A stretch of 64,000 bases of DNA from Xenopus tropicalis (lineage: Eukaryota; Chordata; Amphibia; Anura; Pipidae): positions 7,268,411-7,332,410 of the forward strand of contig NC_030683.2 of the NCBI RefSeq assembly GCF_000004195.4, read 5' to 3'. Under the pieces are notes generated by a model that had not been told where the DNA came from, ran no database searches, and saw only the letters and a list, made by a program, of their open reading frames with translations. Numbering within the stretch: the stretch's first letter is position 1; each line of letters begins with the position of its first letter. Shown here one piece after another: positions 12,501 to 22,946 of the stretch. Both the position numbers and the translations under genes were made by a program.

Positions 12501-15500
12501 AAAAAAATGGCAAATTATAGAGATTTTGGAGGAATTGGGAAAAATGCCATATGGGCCCAGGACAGTGTTCCCCGTATTGTCTTGTTGGCCACATGCACTA
12601 AAATGACCATTTGTACATATTTGTCATAAATTTTATGGGCAAAGTGTTGGTTGGGTTGAAGCCAACGTTTTCAGGTTCAATTTATGGGCACAAAGGAATA
12701 TTGGTTTAGGGTTCTCTTTCAGTTCCATGTCACACCCACGTATGTTTGCAACAACTAAATAACATGCAAAGGGTGTAGGAGACAGTTCACTCCATATCCG
12801 TGTGAAGGCCAAGAACAATCTCTATAGATAGAGTCCACCAGAGAGCCTTCCGTTGAAGCACAACTTGGTACGGTTATTAGTGCTTAGCACAGCACAACAT
12901 GTTCCGGACCAAGCTGGTCCTTCCTCAGGTGCCAGAACAAACTTTTCATCGTTCTACATTGGCCTCAATCACACAACCACATTTATTCAGATATTGTGGA
13001 AACTAGCAAAGGATTCCACCGGCTTCTGATGACGTTTCTGAGTGTACAGTCTTGCCTGATTGGACCATAGCTCTAGCATGTTATCACTAGTAGTAATTAT
13101 GTGTAATTAAATGTACCATGTACATTTGGTAGGTGACATCATGGGCAACATTATCTCGAATCTGGGAAATCTTCTGCAATTGCCTACTGGATGTGGAGAG
13201 CAGAATATGGCACTGTTTGCCCCGAATGTCTATGTTCTAGAGTATCTGGAGAGCGCTAAGGCACTAACACCTGAAATAAAGGACAAGGTTCTGAATTACT
13301 TGACTACAGGTAGGTGGATGTTGGCAATGTACTACTCTGGGTGGATGGGTAAGGATCTATAAAGAGGTTATTGTATACAGCCATTAAAATATCATAGATT
13401 TACAGCCTATTTTGTAGGCATGAAAATATTCTCAGTATCATTCCTCATCAAGAGAGTTTGAGCTGGTATCAAAAGTTGAAGAGGGTTAAGTACAAATGGG
13501 AAATCTGTTCAAAATATCTTTCTGGTGAAGATACAAATAAGGTAATGCTGGATACAGATTTTGATTCAAGTAGCCATTATGCTCAGGGAAAGGACTGTGT
13601 AGATGAGCTGATTACTTTATTGGTGGAATGGAGGGTCCGGTCATTACCTGGGTCAGTCTTCCCTTACAGGGTACCAGCGGCAGCTGATGTTTAAGCATGA
13701 TAATGGCGCCTACAGTGCATTTGGCAAGAAAGATGAAGAGGGCAACACATGGTAAGTATGTTCTCCTCTAACATTTGCATCCATTGACTGGGGAGTCCAG
13801 GGCAGCCCTGTCAGGGCAAGGTTAGTCCTCACCATTAGTGTCACTCGAGCTATGCAACTCTCTGCTTCTTATTCACCTTAGATCTAAAGGTACCCATACA
13901 CAGGCCTATTCTTGCTGCCGATATGGGTCCCTTAGACCGTTTCGGCAGCTAATCGGCCCGTGTATGGGCACTACCGACGGGCCTTCTCAGACTGATATCT
14001 GGCCAGAAACCGGCCAGATATCAATCGGGCAGGTTAAAAAATACAGTCGGATCGGGGATCGCATCGGCTTGTTGATGCGGTCCCCAAACCGACTTTGCCT
14101 ATACCCTTCGTTATAATTTGATCGTTTGGCCTACACTTTCCCCGATATCGCCCACCCGTAGGTGGGGATATCGGGTGAAGATCCGCTTGCTTGGCAACCT
14201 CACCAAACGAGCAAATCTTTACATGAATGGGGACCTTAAGAACCTTAAAAAGTCTGAATACCTCTTCTGTAAGCGGAGTTGGAAATATGGTAGTAGTTTA
14301 TGTCAATTTGGAATTTTGGAACCATGAAAGTTTCACAGAGTGGTGCTCCTCAAGAAGCAACTTCCACAGATCCCCTTGTGACTGGTTAGGCAAAACCTGG
14401 TTTGCCGGTGCCTGTCATCTGTGGGTGTCAACTGACCAACCAAGATATAAAGGGGATCTGAATACATTCTTATCTCTCTTGACTAAAAGAGAGGAGTTGA
14501 GATTGGCTATCTAGGATGTGACCAAACAGATCATGACCCCATGTTTGTTCACCACTACTCTACATTGGAAGAAGTGGTCTATATGTTCACTAACTCCTTT
14601 CTACTTTACTGGAAATTGGCAGTCAGATGGTACATTACATCCACCGCTTCTACAGTCTATTATGCAGAACATAGGTTCTCAAAGCTGCCCTCAGGCGTTA
14701 CTAACAGTGTAGGATTTCCAGATGTCCTTATAGGCCCACAAGTTATCCTTAAGCAAATAGACATCTCCTAGGGTCACTCACTAAATGATCAACCTGCGCT
14801 GCAGGATGTGTATATCCACCAAACATTTACTGCGAGAAAAAGTTGGACTGCACTAATATAGAAATCACTATTAACACGGGAACTTATGGTAAAAAAAAAA
14901 AAAGTCTATCAGCCTCTCAAATTTGCCTTGACTCCAAGATGGCAATGGGACCAGTCCCTGGATCAACTTTGCGCCAAGAGCTATATCCAATGATCCAGTA
15001 TTTCCTGACTTGCTAGAAAGCCATCTGACCCCCTTTTGAAGCTATCTAATAAGTAGAGCGCCTGATGCTTCTGGTGTCTTTCTTCTTGTAATAAATCATA
15101 TTACTTATTGCATTCAGTAACCTCCTTACACCTGTTTTTATTACCTTCCCGCAGGCTCACAGCCATGGTAGTGAGATGCTTCAGCAAAGCACAGAAGACT
15201 GTTTTCATAGATGAGAAGCACATTCAGGATGCTATAAAATGGCTGGGGAGCCACCAATTGGACAACGGCTGTTTCAGAAGCGTCGGCAAACTCTTCAACA
15301 ATGGACTGAAGGTGCCAAGTTCATTCATCTTCATGTACTTCAAGCATTGTTGGATGCTACTCAGGTGTCCAACAAATGCCACCCAATTGGTTTTTAAATA
15401 TATCTTATAGAAATGGGAACCCTCTGCATCACAATAACAACCTTGTTTCCCTCTATTTTCCATGGAATAAGATAGATGATGAATGTGTCTTGTCCTTCTG

Positions 15501-18500
15501 TGTCTCCACAGGGTGCGGTGGATGACGAGATGGCAATATCTGCTTACATTACAGTCGCTCTCCTGGAACATGGCACAGTCCATAATGTAGGTTCTTCAAA
15601 TATGTTTTATAAGTAAAGTTTCCAGCAGAGGGATTTTCCAGCAAGCATCTTCTGTTTTGTGACACTTGTTGGATGAAGTGCCACAAAGCAACCCCATTGT
15701 TATATCACTTTACCATGTTATCATGTTATGTCTTTTTTGAGCAGAGGGAGTATTGAAAGCTGGAGGCTCAGCCTCCATGAGATTTGGAGAAAATACTTAT
15801 TTGCTCTTCTAGACACCCCTGGAAGCCAAGCTAGAAGGTCAATAACAACCAGATCTGGAGTTGAATTTCTTATTAAACCCAAAATATTTTTTAACATATT
15901 GATGAATGATTGATACAGTAATGTTCCCCCATATCTGTAACCTTGTTAGGTGCTAAGGGAGGCCCTGAACAAAGGTTGGTCCCCCAGGAGGGGTTCAAAC
16001 CAAAACATCAAACAAGCACTGCCATGGGGAGTAGAAAATAAGACAGCATGAAATGTCCAAATTATTACACTGATATACCACTTGATAAAATGACTACAAT
16101 TATCAAAATGGCACAATCTGGCCATTTCTGAAGGATCAACCCCAGCAACTTCATGCAATGCCAGTTGGTTACCAGATCATGGCCCCTTCTGATGGCTCGT
16201 ACAACTCTATAGTGAATATGTTGCTCTGTAGGTCCTGTCTTGTGTAAAGGCTACATTTGGTGCCCAGAGTCATTGATTAGCAAATGCATTTCTGATTAAG
16301 TGTTTGATGTCCCATGTTTAGAGCAGCCTCGTGGAGAACGCTTTGAGGTGTCTGAAGGATGCAGCAAACACGGTGAACAACACTTACAATGAGGCCATCC
16401 TTGCCTATGCCTTTACGTTATCAGGAGATAAAGACCTCAGGCAGCACATGTTGGATGAGCTGGAGAAGGAAGTTATAGAAGAAGGTGAGCTGATTCTGCA
16501 GTTGTGGTTGGGGAATGAGTGCAAAAATGCTCCCTGCACCAATAACGCAAAGTCCTTAAAACTAGACAGAGCTGCACCTATGCACTGAGATCCAACAGCC
16601 TGGCCAAGACGTGGAAAGAAGGTGTGGCCATTGCCATTTACTTTTGCTTATAAAAGCTCCCAAACATGCTGATGGGAAAAAATTGCTCCACACTGGCCAG
16701 CCGTCTTAATTTTTCTGTGTGCCCTCTTTGGGCCAAACGATCACATTACAATGTAGGGGATACAAACAGTCGGAGCAAGGATTGAAATGCTCATGTGGTT
16801 TCCTATCCAACTAAAAAATCAAACCTGCCCAATCAACAACTGGACTAATTTCAGCCAGACATCGGTCAGATGTGGCCGTCAGGGGACCGAATCGCCAGCT
16901 AAAATCTGCATATATATAAAAAGAGCATATATTTTAGGATCAAATCACTTAATTCTGCTTTCTACACATTATTTTACATCAGTTGTGTTATCACAATTAT
17001 AAACAATAAGTAGAAACAAATGCCGCCGCTCCTTCCATAATCAGTTTGCTTTATGTCTATCTGATCGTTGAACAGGTGGAAGCAAGCACTGGAGTGAACA
17101 ATGGAGTGGGGCTGTTGAGATCTCCTCGTATGTTCTCTTGGCTCTACTTTCTGGAGACGAGGTGACCAAGAAGGATCTAGAACTGAGTTCCAATATAATC
17201 AGTTGGGTAATAAAGCAGCAGAACCCCTGGGGAGGCTTCTACTCCACCCAGGTAATAATCTTCAAACTGGCATCCATTTATTTGGGGTATTTCTTGTTCT
17301 CAAGTGATAACAGTGGGAATCAGTGCGAGCAACTCAGGTCCGGCACATATTCAGGGTCTTAAGCTTCTCCTGTCATTCCTGTCAGCTCGGATACATTTCA
17401 TGCAGAACTGTCCTTAGTATAGGAGAGTGGCCCCAAACTGTGTGGCAGGACCCCAGGGTGGGTAAGAGAGACCAGCCAGAAGGCCAGTGAGGGTTTGATT
17501 TGGGGAAAATGTCTATTTGCTCCGATACTCCTTGAAGATCAGCCAGGAGGCCAGTGAGGGTTTGATTTGGGGAAAATGTCTATTTGCTCTGATACTCCTT
17601 GAAGACCAGCTTGAAGGCCAACAACAGAGAGATTGGGATTGAACACTTATTTGTTGCCCTGGATATTTTTAAAATGAATATCTGAGTTGCTGATACCATG
17701 GTACATGGGGCCCGATTCCCATTATATAAGCTTGCAGCTGCCTTCTACTGCAACACCAATACCCAATGAAAAATGTGACATTTTCCTCTGACAGGACACG
17801 GTGGTGGCTGTTCACGCTCTTTCTAAATATGCAAGGGCCACATACCATGAGAAGAGGGATGTGGCGCTGACGGTCCACAGTGGGTTAATAGGATACCAGA
17901 ACCGGTTCCATGTAGATGACAGTAACAGACTCTTATTACAGAGAGCTCCTCTGCCAGATGAACTTGGGACGTACATCATAACAGCCACAGGGACTGGCTG
18001 TGTCTATGTACAGGTGAACTTACTGCTACTTTCCTAATAATGGATGCCACATTTTGGGAAAATGTATTGGACCTGGATCCCTGGCTAGGTTTTACCGCCC
18101 CAGCAGCCTTATTGGTTGGGTGGAGTTGGCCAATCAGGGATGACTCTGCCCTGCATAAGCCCAGCCCTCCTCACATCCTGTTCTTGTTCCTGCCTTAGTC
18201 AAGTACTGCTCCAGTTTGTCACCGATTTTTCATCTACTCCAACCAGTCACCTCTTCTTCATCTGCTCCATCCAGTCACCTCTTCTTCATCTGCTCCACCC
18301 AATCACCTCTTCTTCATCTGTTCCACCCAGTCACCTCTTCTTCATCTGCTCCACCCAGTCACCTCTTCTTCATCTGCTCCATCCAGTCACCTCTTCTTCA
18401 TCTGCTCCACCCAGTCACCTCTTCTTCATCTGCTCTGTCCTGTTCTTGTAATTCATTGATTCCTTGCCCTCATCACACCCTGATCTGGCTCCTGTTCCTG

Positions 18501-21500
18501 AACGTACTGCTACTTACCTAATAACAGACGCCGCATTTTGGGAACATATATTGGCAAAACCAGCATGTCGGGGGCAACAGAGATAGTAGATTTAGTGGCT
18601 ACTGAAGTATAGAAGGGTCCAATGACAAATAGAACCTTCACCTTAACTCCAATGTTACCAGAGACGACAATATTTATTGTCTCATTCATCTGGTAGTCCA
18701 ATCACCACTTAAACGTCAGCCCCAAAGGCAATGTGTAAGTACAAGAATAAAATTTGAACCCTGGCTGCTAATCTGTTTTTGGGTTGACAGGATCAGTGAC
18801 CAATCAGAACCAAAAGGGAAAGAAACAGAATAGACTAATATTTTGAAAACCATATCAGATAATAAACACTAACTGAGAATAGGTCCAACTATAACATCAC
18901 AAAAGTCTATATAAATGTGAGCTTCCCCTTTAAATGGCCAGTTCCCCCACCCCCCCGCTACCTTTTTACATGAGTGCATTAGGCTTGGGCCAAACATACT
19001 TTTCGCCTATTGCCATTTATTATGCGACAAAAAGCGACAAATCCAAAAGAGAAAATACACCATGTAAGAGCTGCCAAGACCGTGTAACAGCCAATGGCAG
19101 ACGTCCCTGTTACAACTGGAAGATCTTTTTTCCTTCGTGGCGTTAGAGGCTTTTGACACTTAGATTTATGCGGCAATACAAAAAGTTGTAGCTGTCACAT
19201 TTTCCGTTGGTGCTTTTTCAATTTGATCTTTTGATCAATGACTTGACGTTGGTAGTTTTTGTGGAAATGAGTTTAGTTGTGTTTTCAAAAAAAACTCTAA
19301 GATCACAAAAATTTGAATGTTGATAATCCTGCCCCTTAATGTTTTTTTATGGCCTTTAAATTATTTGCCTTCTTCTGACTCTTTTTGGTTCGGCCAAAAC
19401 CGAATCAAAAAAAGGCTGGATTCGGCCCAAATCCCAAAACCGAATTGTTCCTTTTTATTACTTATCTTTCTATTAAGCCCTTCCTCTTTCAGTGCCTGGT
19501 TGCTAGTGGTAATAAGGACCCTAGCAACCAGATAAACGATGAAATTTCAAACTACAGAGCCAAACTATGAGACAATATACCAAAAGTTAAGTTAAAGTGA
19601 ACAACCCCTTTAACTAAACAGGGAGATTGAAGTGACTCCATGTTTGGTCCTTGCGAGGGATATTCTAACTTTTTGTGCCAGTACATAATAATTGCAGACC
19701 TACATACTGCATTGCTTTATCTGCAGGGGCATTTGAAATATCACACCCATCCTGCTGAATCCTTCCAACACTTTACCCTTAAAGTGACCACCGAGCCCGA
19801 CAACTGTACGGCCGAGGCAGAGAGAAGTTTTGAGATCCACATGGCTGTCAGGTGAGGTTGTTCTTGTAGCGGTGAGGTTAAGTCTGAGTACCCCGACCAT
19901 ATGCATTCAATTTACCTTAGTTACCTTATTATTTCCTATAATGTAAACTGTGTGTATGCCTTCAGTAAGTTTTGAGCAGACATGTTGCCCCCCATATATA
20001 TATATATGGTTGGGGGTCACCACAACATGAGGAACTGTATCAAAGGGTTGCAGCATTAGGAAGGCTGAGAACCACTGGTCTAAACAGATACACTATACAC
20101 CCTATTCAAGGTATTCTAAGAAGTGTCTGTCCAATTCTTCCATAAAAATCAAAGGAAAAAGTTGTTGACAAGAGAATGACTTTGATAAACTTTTTGACAT
20201 TTTTGCGTTCCTATTATGCAAAAAAATGATTTCTTTAAAGTCCTGTAGGAACGATCTGGGTTGGGGACAAATTTCATGAAAATATATAGTTATAAAGTTG
20301 GCTGAGATGCCCATTCATACTCATGTACCATCAGACAGGCCAGATGGGTCTACATGGCCCATATGATCTGATTGTTGGTCAGGAAACACTTGGATCAACC
20401 TGATATAGGTCACTACTACACACATTAATGCGAGTACCCAGTGGTTAGATCTCCTGGGCTTTGCCTTTCTTCACTGATGTACTCTGTAGTTGAATTTTTG
20501 GATCTAAAGAGCTCAAGTTTCTTAGATATCTGTGGGTGTTTATGTCTTCCTTGGGCTCTGAATATCTTTGTTGCCCTCGGCAGGGTTGTGCAGTTGAGTG
20601 GTTCTATTAGAAAAAGGAAAAATACATCTGATTTAAGAAGACAGTTTGGAAGGACCATTCAATAAACTGTCTAGTGCCTTCTTAACCAATCAGATTTCCC
20701 ATAGGATACAAGGGTATGCATTGGGATTAGATATATAAAGCCTATAGAATACTGTAGATAAGTTCAAGGAAGGACTGGATGTCTCATTGGGATCAGGAGT
20801 AGGATTGGCTAGGAGTTAAGAAGACGTATTGGAGCGCAAGGTTGAACCTGATGTTCTCTTTTAACCTCACTTAAAGTTTAAATATGTTCTTTTTATTTGC
20901 TGCAGCTACTCGGGAAACCGCGCCACGACCAACATGGGTATCATTGATGTATATCATGTGTCAGGATTTGCCCCAGTTGCCAGGAGCCTTAAATTGGTAA
21001 GAGTGTTTTACATGGAACAATAATGGTGTGGTGAGGTTGTCTGGCAGATAGAACTAATGGAGAGTCTAATCACATATTCTTTTTCACACCTAAAAGTTGG
21101 AGAAGAAGGAGAATGTGAAAAGGACAGAAGTGACAGATGAGAAGGTGTCTATTTATCTGGAGGAGGTAAGAAGTTACGGGAATCTCTGCACAAACTAACA
21201 GGGTTACTTTATGGTACTGAGGCCTAAGGGACCAAGCTGGGGGGTCCCTGCTGCCAACAAAACACACACATATGTATACATTAGGGCTGTCTGCATATTA
21301 TTTTCATTTACATGTGAATTGCATTGAAAAGTAAGGGGTATAGGGCCCATCCGTAAGATCTACCACCCAATTTAAGGGCAAGGAAAGCCTGTATATCATG
21401 GTTTCCCCATTTGGTACATACCCCTTAGCTTTACTCAGTCGACAAATCATTTTCTCTCAATAGAGAGATAGGAAGATATGGCAAATCTAGGCACAACATG

Positions 21501-22847
21501 GGAGCCTCCATGTCTGCGGAAAGCTTCATTCAGTACTGTGCTTGATTGAGCCACATGAACATTCGACCATTTATTTAGACAATGGCACGACTGGCATCAA
21601 CCCAACCCTCTTGCTTATGTCATTTGTATTTTATGTGAGTTGCTAACCACTCGTGGGTTCAAGAACAGTCTGTGCTGAGGGGCCTCATAACCCAATGTCA
21701 GCAGCATGAAGGCAACTGGGGGAGTCCAAAGGGTGAATCAGTTATCCGCTTGGTTGGCACATTCTGAAATGACACTTCCTATGTGCAGTAACTTAGAGGC
21801 AGTCTAAATGCCCTCGGTAATAAACCCATGGGTGAAGCCAAAGATCATTCAGGATTTGCCACTAGTTCAGAAAGTAACCAGAACACTCAGTCATACTGGG
21901 TTTATTGGTGGGGGTATTCTAGGCTTGCATACAGGGAGTTGCATAACTCATGCAATATGTAGCAAGTGATTAGCATTTACCAAAGTGGTTGGGTTTGATG
22001 TAGTTGCTCAGCTGAAATTCTCTCTGGTGTTGGTTCCCAATCTGAGGGGTTTATCCCCCTGGGCAGGAGGCTCAAGCAGTGTCGGGGATGGGGCTGAGCC
22101 TGAAATTGAGATTTGGTAATGATGCCTATATTCTGCTGAGAAGCTTTTCTGGATTCCTCAGTTCAATATTTAGTAAACCTTCCCCCTAGTGATGATTCTT
22201 TAGGGTACATTGACTTTAGATAATTAATGGCCCATCAAACAGGCTTCCTTAATAGGTGGGTCTGTAGAGCCTCCCACTGCCAGCGTGCAAGAATTTTACA
22301 GAAACCTGATATTTTATATTTTCTTTCAGCCCCAGTATTGGTCATTTAGAACCAGCACTCATTTCTAATCTCATATCTCAAACTCTACATTCTCCCAAAG
22401 CCAGTGCTAGTGTATATTACGTACCAATTCCATTCATTTAGCATCAAGCAACCGCACTTGTACTTGGCTGATCTCTCCTTGTCCTTCGGCAGCTCACACA
22501 TGAAACCGAAACGTTTTCCATTGTCGTTAAGCAAGAGACGCCGGTATCCAATCTACAGCCGGCTAATGTAATCGTTTATGACTACTACGACCCAAGTACG
22601 TATATCTTCATTATGGCAAACGTGGTCAGTAACATACTTAGGCACAGATGTTTCCATATCATGTAGATTCCATGACAGGTTTCCATGGGTTTTATAGTCA
22701 GATTATATTTATAAATCAATCATCAACAAGATCTCTGTTGGCTATGTAAGAGAGAATTCTTTTGTGGACTGTAAGCAATGTCTGTCTCTTCTCGTCCCAG
22801 GAGAAAGAGCGGAGGCTGAATACCATGCCCCCTGTGCAGGTAACTGA
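658..22847 (+). CDS. Alpha-2-macroglobulin-like protease inhibitor, gene A (3' part, 23 exons)
   Basis: Secreted protease-trap family member; this window holds about 950 codons, from MG5 to the C-terminus. Coding exons read here are 658-730, 2882-3027, 3347-3502, 5286-5462, 7414-7534, 7785-7872, 7973-8198, 9036-9159, 10983-11104, 11459-11510, 12342-12425, 13133-13309, 13670-13751, 15155-15311, 15512-15586, 16322-16484, 17076-17251, 17795-18013, 19727-19851, 20906-20996, 21097-21165, 22493-22595 and 22801-22839 (or read through to a TGA ending at 22847). All phases join without a frameshift. The order MG6-bait-MG7-CUB-TED-CUB-RBD with GCGEQ, and the absence of anaphylatoxin and NTR domains, marks the A2M branch rather than C3/C4/C5. 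The exons before MG5 lie upstream of the window: positions 1-657 hold no recognisable exon. Whether it is the A2M, A2ML1 or ovostatin orthologue cannot be decided from this sequence alone. Confidence 0.93.
2378..2561. mobile_element. SPIN-type non-autonomous hAT transposon
   Basis: A 184-bp element in gene A intron 1. It begins CAGCAGTTCTCAACC and ends GGTTGAGAACCACTG (inverted ends) and is flanked by a perfect 8-bp target duplication ACCTAGAA (2370-2377 and 2562-2569). The internal sequence, including GGGGTCACCTAAGACCATCG and the GGGGGTCACCACAACATGAG 3' part, matches the SPIN (Space Invaders) family as I remember it. SPIN is a hAT family known for horizontal transfer among tetrapods, Xenopus included. 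Confidence 0.85.
4009..4313. mobile_element. CATACACG-type MITE
   Basis: One of at least eight copies in the window of an element of about 300-370 bp. Its inverted ends read roughly AAGGTCCCCATACACGG and CCGTGTATGGGGACCTT. Shared internal blocks include GATATCGCCCACC-GTAGGTGGG, GGCCCCAGGG-CAAACGATCGAATTA, GGGGACCGCATC, and CAGATATCG-CGGGCAGG. Orientation varies between copies. This copy is in gene A intron 3. Confidence 0.8.
4645..5125. mobile_element. GATGGGCGAATTTCGCG-type MITE with internal tandem expansion
   Basis: The ends are related inverted sequences (ATGATGAGCGGAT at the left, GCGAAATTCGCCCATCACTA at the right) and both flanks are rich in TTCGCGAAA blocks. The middle (about 4775-5000) is a degenerate tandem array of roughly 25-bp units of the type GGCTATTATTTTGTCGCCCG. 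The overlapping open frames here have no protein character. Confidence 0.65.
5286..5462 (+). CDS. Gene A exon 4: MG6 segment with RAKR motif
   Basis: A 59-codon exon flanked by a clean CAG acceptor and GT donor. Residues 37-40 of the exon read R-A-K-R, followed by S, and a second basic cluster (S-I-K-R) follows immediately. R-x-K-R is the consensus for furin-type proprotein convertases. The paralogous exon of gene B (61251-61433) has R-Q-K-R at residues 41-44, so the motif is positionally conserved. Cleavage is inferred, not shown. Confidence 0.88.
5645..5840. repeat. Interspersed repeat (GTTACATAGGGTTGAAAAAAG type)
   Basis: Contains the block ACCAAAGTCCATCAAGTTCA, which I recognise as a very common Xenopus interspersed sequence. 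It lies in gene A intron 4. The rest of that intron (5463-7413) shows no gene or clear element. Confidence 0.5.
7414..7872 (+). CDS. Gene A exons 5-6: bait region
   Basis: Exons 7414-7534 and 7785-7872. They begin with [13 protein letters not shown] (like human A2M GLKAFTNSKIRKP) and end with [16 protein letters not shown], the conserved segment after the bait. The roughly 40 residues between, which include [12 protein letters not shown] and [11 protein letters not shown], are the bait region: the stretch cut by target proteases to trigger the trap. It has Arg and Lys sites for trypsin-like enzymes and aromatic residues for chymotrypsin-like ones. It shares essentially nothing with the bait of gene B, as expected for this fast-evolving segment. 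Confidence 0.88.
7973..9159 (+). CDS. Gene A exons 7-8: MG7 domain
   Basis: Exons 7973-8198 and 9036-9159. Exon 7 carries [32 protein letters not shown] and [11 protein letters not shown], diagnostic MG7 strands of the A2M/complement family. Exon 8 continues with the C-I-C motif ([11 protein letters not shown]) seen in A2M. A 35-bp minisatellite starts directly at the exon 7 splice donor. Confidence 0.9.
8199..8450 (+). repeat. 35-bp minisatellite abutting a splice donor
   Basis: About six imperfect units of the form AAGTACGGGGGTACGGCAGG plus GGGTCTGGAGAGAC. The first unit starts within the exon 7 donor of gene A (GTAAGTACGGGG), so the array begins at the splice site itself. Confidence 0.85.
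8660..8975 (-). repeat. Interspersed repeat, three related copies
   Basis: The block from CCTGAGTAAACAGCCCTAG through GTTTAAGATAGTAGCTGCC recurs in opposite orientation at about 28155-28260 and 28925-29060 in casp2 introns (GGCAGCTGCTATCTTAAA, GAGGGAGCTTCTA, TTACTCAGGTATGGT). Dispersed family; name not known to me. Confidence 0.6.
9270..10755 (+). repeat. ~94-bp satellite array, about 16 copies
   Basis: Tandem units of 93-96 bp, e.g. AGCAGGAACAGCCCCCTAAG, TTTGCTCATAGCCTGTACAG, AGAGATACCATAAAACTATG, GCACATAGGGATTCCCCTGT, ACTAAGCACAATTC. Units differ mainly by GCAGCATAGG versus GCACATAGG. It lies in gene A intron 8. The same unit forms a second array at 34728-35650 in casp2. Confidence 0.95.
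10983..12425 (+). CDS. Gene A exons 9-11: MG7 end and CUB strands; GC-AG intron
   Basis: Exons 10983-11104, 11459-11510 and 12342-12425. They encode [14 protein letters not shown], then [16 protein letters not shown] (like human PEGLEKETTFNSLLCP), then [16 protein letters not shown], leading into the thioester domain. Exon 9 ends AAG followed by GCAAGT: a non-canonical GC donor, the only choice that keeps the phase-0 join to exon 10. The next GT, four bases on, would shift the frame. Confidence 0.88.
11565..11913. mobile_element. CATACACG-type MITE
   Basis: Copy in gene A intron 10 with ends AAAGGTGCCCATACACG and CCCGTGTATGGGGACC. Same family as 4009-4313. Confidence 0.8.
13133..13309 (+). 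CDS. Gene A exon 12: thioester site exon
   Basis: Encodes [18 protein letters not shown] followed by the GCGEQNM motif and then [13 protein letters not shown]. In this family the Cys and Gln of GCGEQ form the internal beta-Cys-gamma-Glu thioester that binds the trapped protease covalently. The motif is intact, so the site is predicted to be functional. Confidence 0.95.
13670..17251 (+). CDS. Gene A exons 13-17: thioester-containing (TED) domain
   Basis: Exons 13670-13751, 15155-15311, 15512-15586, 16322-16484 and 17076-17251 encode the alpha-helical [22 protein letters not shown], the [16 protein letters not shown] helix, [49 protein letters not shown] and the [12 protein letters not shown] segment. 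Where complement C3 has the catalytic His that transfers the acyl group to hydroxyls, this protein has Asn in KLFNNGLKG, as in human A2M. Amine rather than hydroxyl targets are therefore predicted. Confidence 0.92.
13886..14236. mobile_element. CATACACG-type MITE
   Basis: Copy in gene A intron 13, starting AAAGGTACCCATACACAGG and ending ATGGGGACCTT. The remainder of this intron, about 14240-15150, shows only short open frames without recognisable similarity. Confidence 0.78.
16735..16915. mobile_element. Degenerate CATACACG-type MITE fragment
   Basis: Short matches (ACCTGCCCAATCAACAACTG, CAGACATCGGTCAGA, GGGGACCGAATCGCCAGCT) suggest an old partial copy in gene A intron 16. No intact ends. 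Confidence 0.4.
17455..17610 (+). repeat. Short tandem duplication, ~70 bp
   Basis: The block GGCCAGTGAGGGTTTGATTT through GATACTCCTTGAAGA occurs twice in succession in gene A intron 17. A weaker third similarity lies near 15780-15840. Confidence 0.7.
17795..19851 (+). CDS. Gene A exons 18-19: end of TED and CUB, start of RBD
   Basis: Exon 17795-18013 (73 codons) encodes [16 protein letters not shown] and [18 protein letters not shown], ending GTGCVYVQ. Exon 19727-19851 encodes [13 protein letters not shown] through SFEIHMAV and ends in phase 2, completing a Ser codon with the next exon. The 1.7-kb intron between them holds a 28-bp tandem repeat and degenerate MITE sequence. Confidence 0.92.
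18243..18440 (+). repeat. 28-bp minisatellite, about 7 copies
   Basis: Units CCAGTCACCTCTTCTTCATC plus TGCTCCAT in gene A intron 18. It generates repetitive open frames that are not genes. Confidence 0.9.
20000..20077. mobile_element. SPIN-type hAT element, 5'-truncated relic
   Basis: About 75 bp in gene A intron 19 matches only the 3' half of the element at 2378-2561 (from TATGGTTGGGGGTCACC to GAGAACCACTG). A short (AT)n run sits where the 5' half should be. Confidence 0.75.
20906..22847 (+). CDS. Gene A exons 20-23: receptor-binding domain and C-terminus
   Basis: Exons 20906-20996, 21097-21165, 22493-22595 and 22801-22839. They encode [20 protein letters not shown], then [17 protein letters not shown], then [17 protein letters not shown] and finally [10 protein letters not shown], collinear with the human A2M RBD (MG8) that binds LRP1 after activation. 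The Lys pair in LEKKENVKR lies in the region of the receptor-binding helix. If the last donor is not used, the frame adds Gly-Asn and stops at TGA 22845-22847, with AATAAA at 22941-22946. Otherwise a very short terminal exon, as in mammals, remains unlocated. Confidence 0.9.
21440..22150 (+). repeat. Duplicated block copy 1a (gene A intron 21)
   Basis: Collinear similarity by eye to 43190-43740. Shared stretches include TAGGCACAACA, AACCCAATCC/AACCCAACCC with TTGCTTATGT, CATACTGGGTT and AAGCAGTG with surrounding sequence. Same orientation as the second copy. Confidence 0.65.
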
Positions 22848-22940
22848 TGCCCCTTGTGGTGCTTTCGGGAGAAGGAAGGCGGCGGCGCAGAGTGCACCTA
22901 CACATAAGTACAAGGTGCAGCTTTTGACACAAGAACCTTT

Positions 22941-22946
22941 AATAAA
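22941..22946 (+). promoter_or_regulatory. Candidate poly(A) signal of gene A
   Basis: AATAAA lies 94 nt after the read-through stop codon at 22847. It fits a short 3' UTR if the final splice donor is skipped. No transcript data are available to confirm use. Confidence 0.4.

Noticed and set aside
12850..12960. Sequence CCTGAGGAAGGACCAGCTTG (minus strand) as a conserved functional element
   Set aside because: It looks like the end motif of a dispersed repeat that is common in frog and fish genomes, so it was not treated as regulatory.
14227..14770. Open frames with scattered Trp/Cys residues after the MITE in gene A intron 13
   Set aside because: Possibly transposon-derived, but no reverse-transcriptase, transposase or other motif could be identified.
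658..22847. Gene A as complement C3, C4 or C5
   Set aside because: There is no anaphylatoxin domain after MG6 and no C-terminal NTR domain. The bait flanks (KAFTN-like, FPETW) and the Asn in place of the catalytic His are A2M-type.
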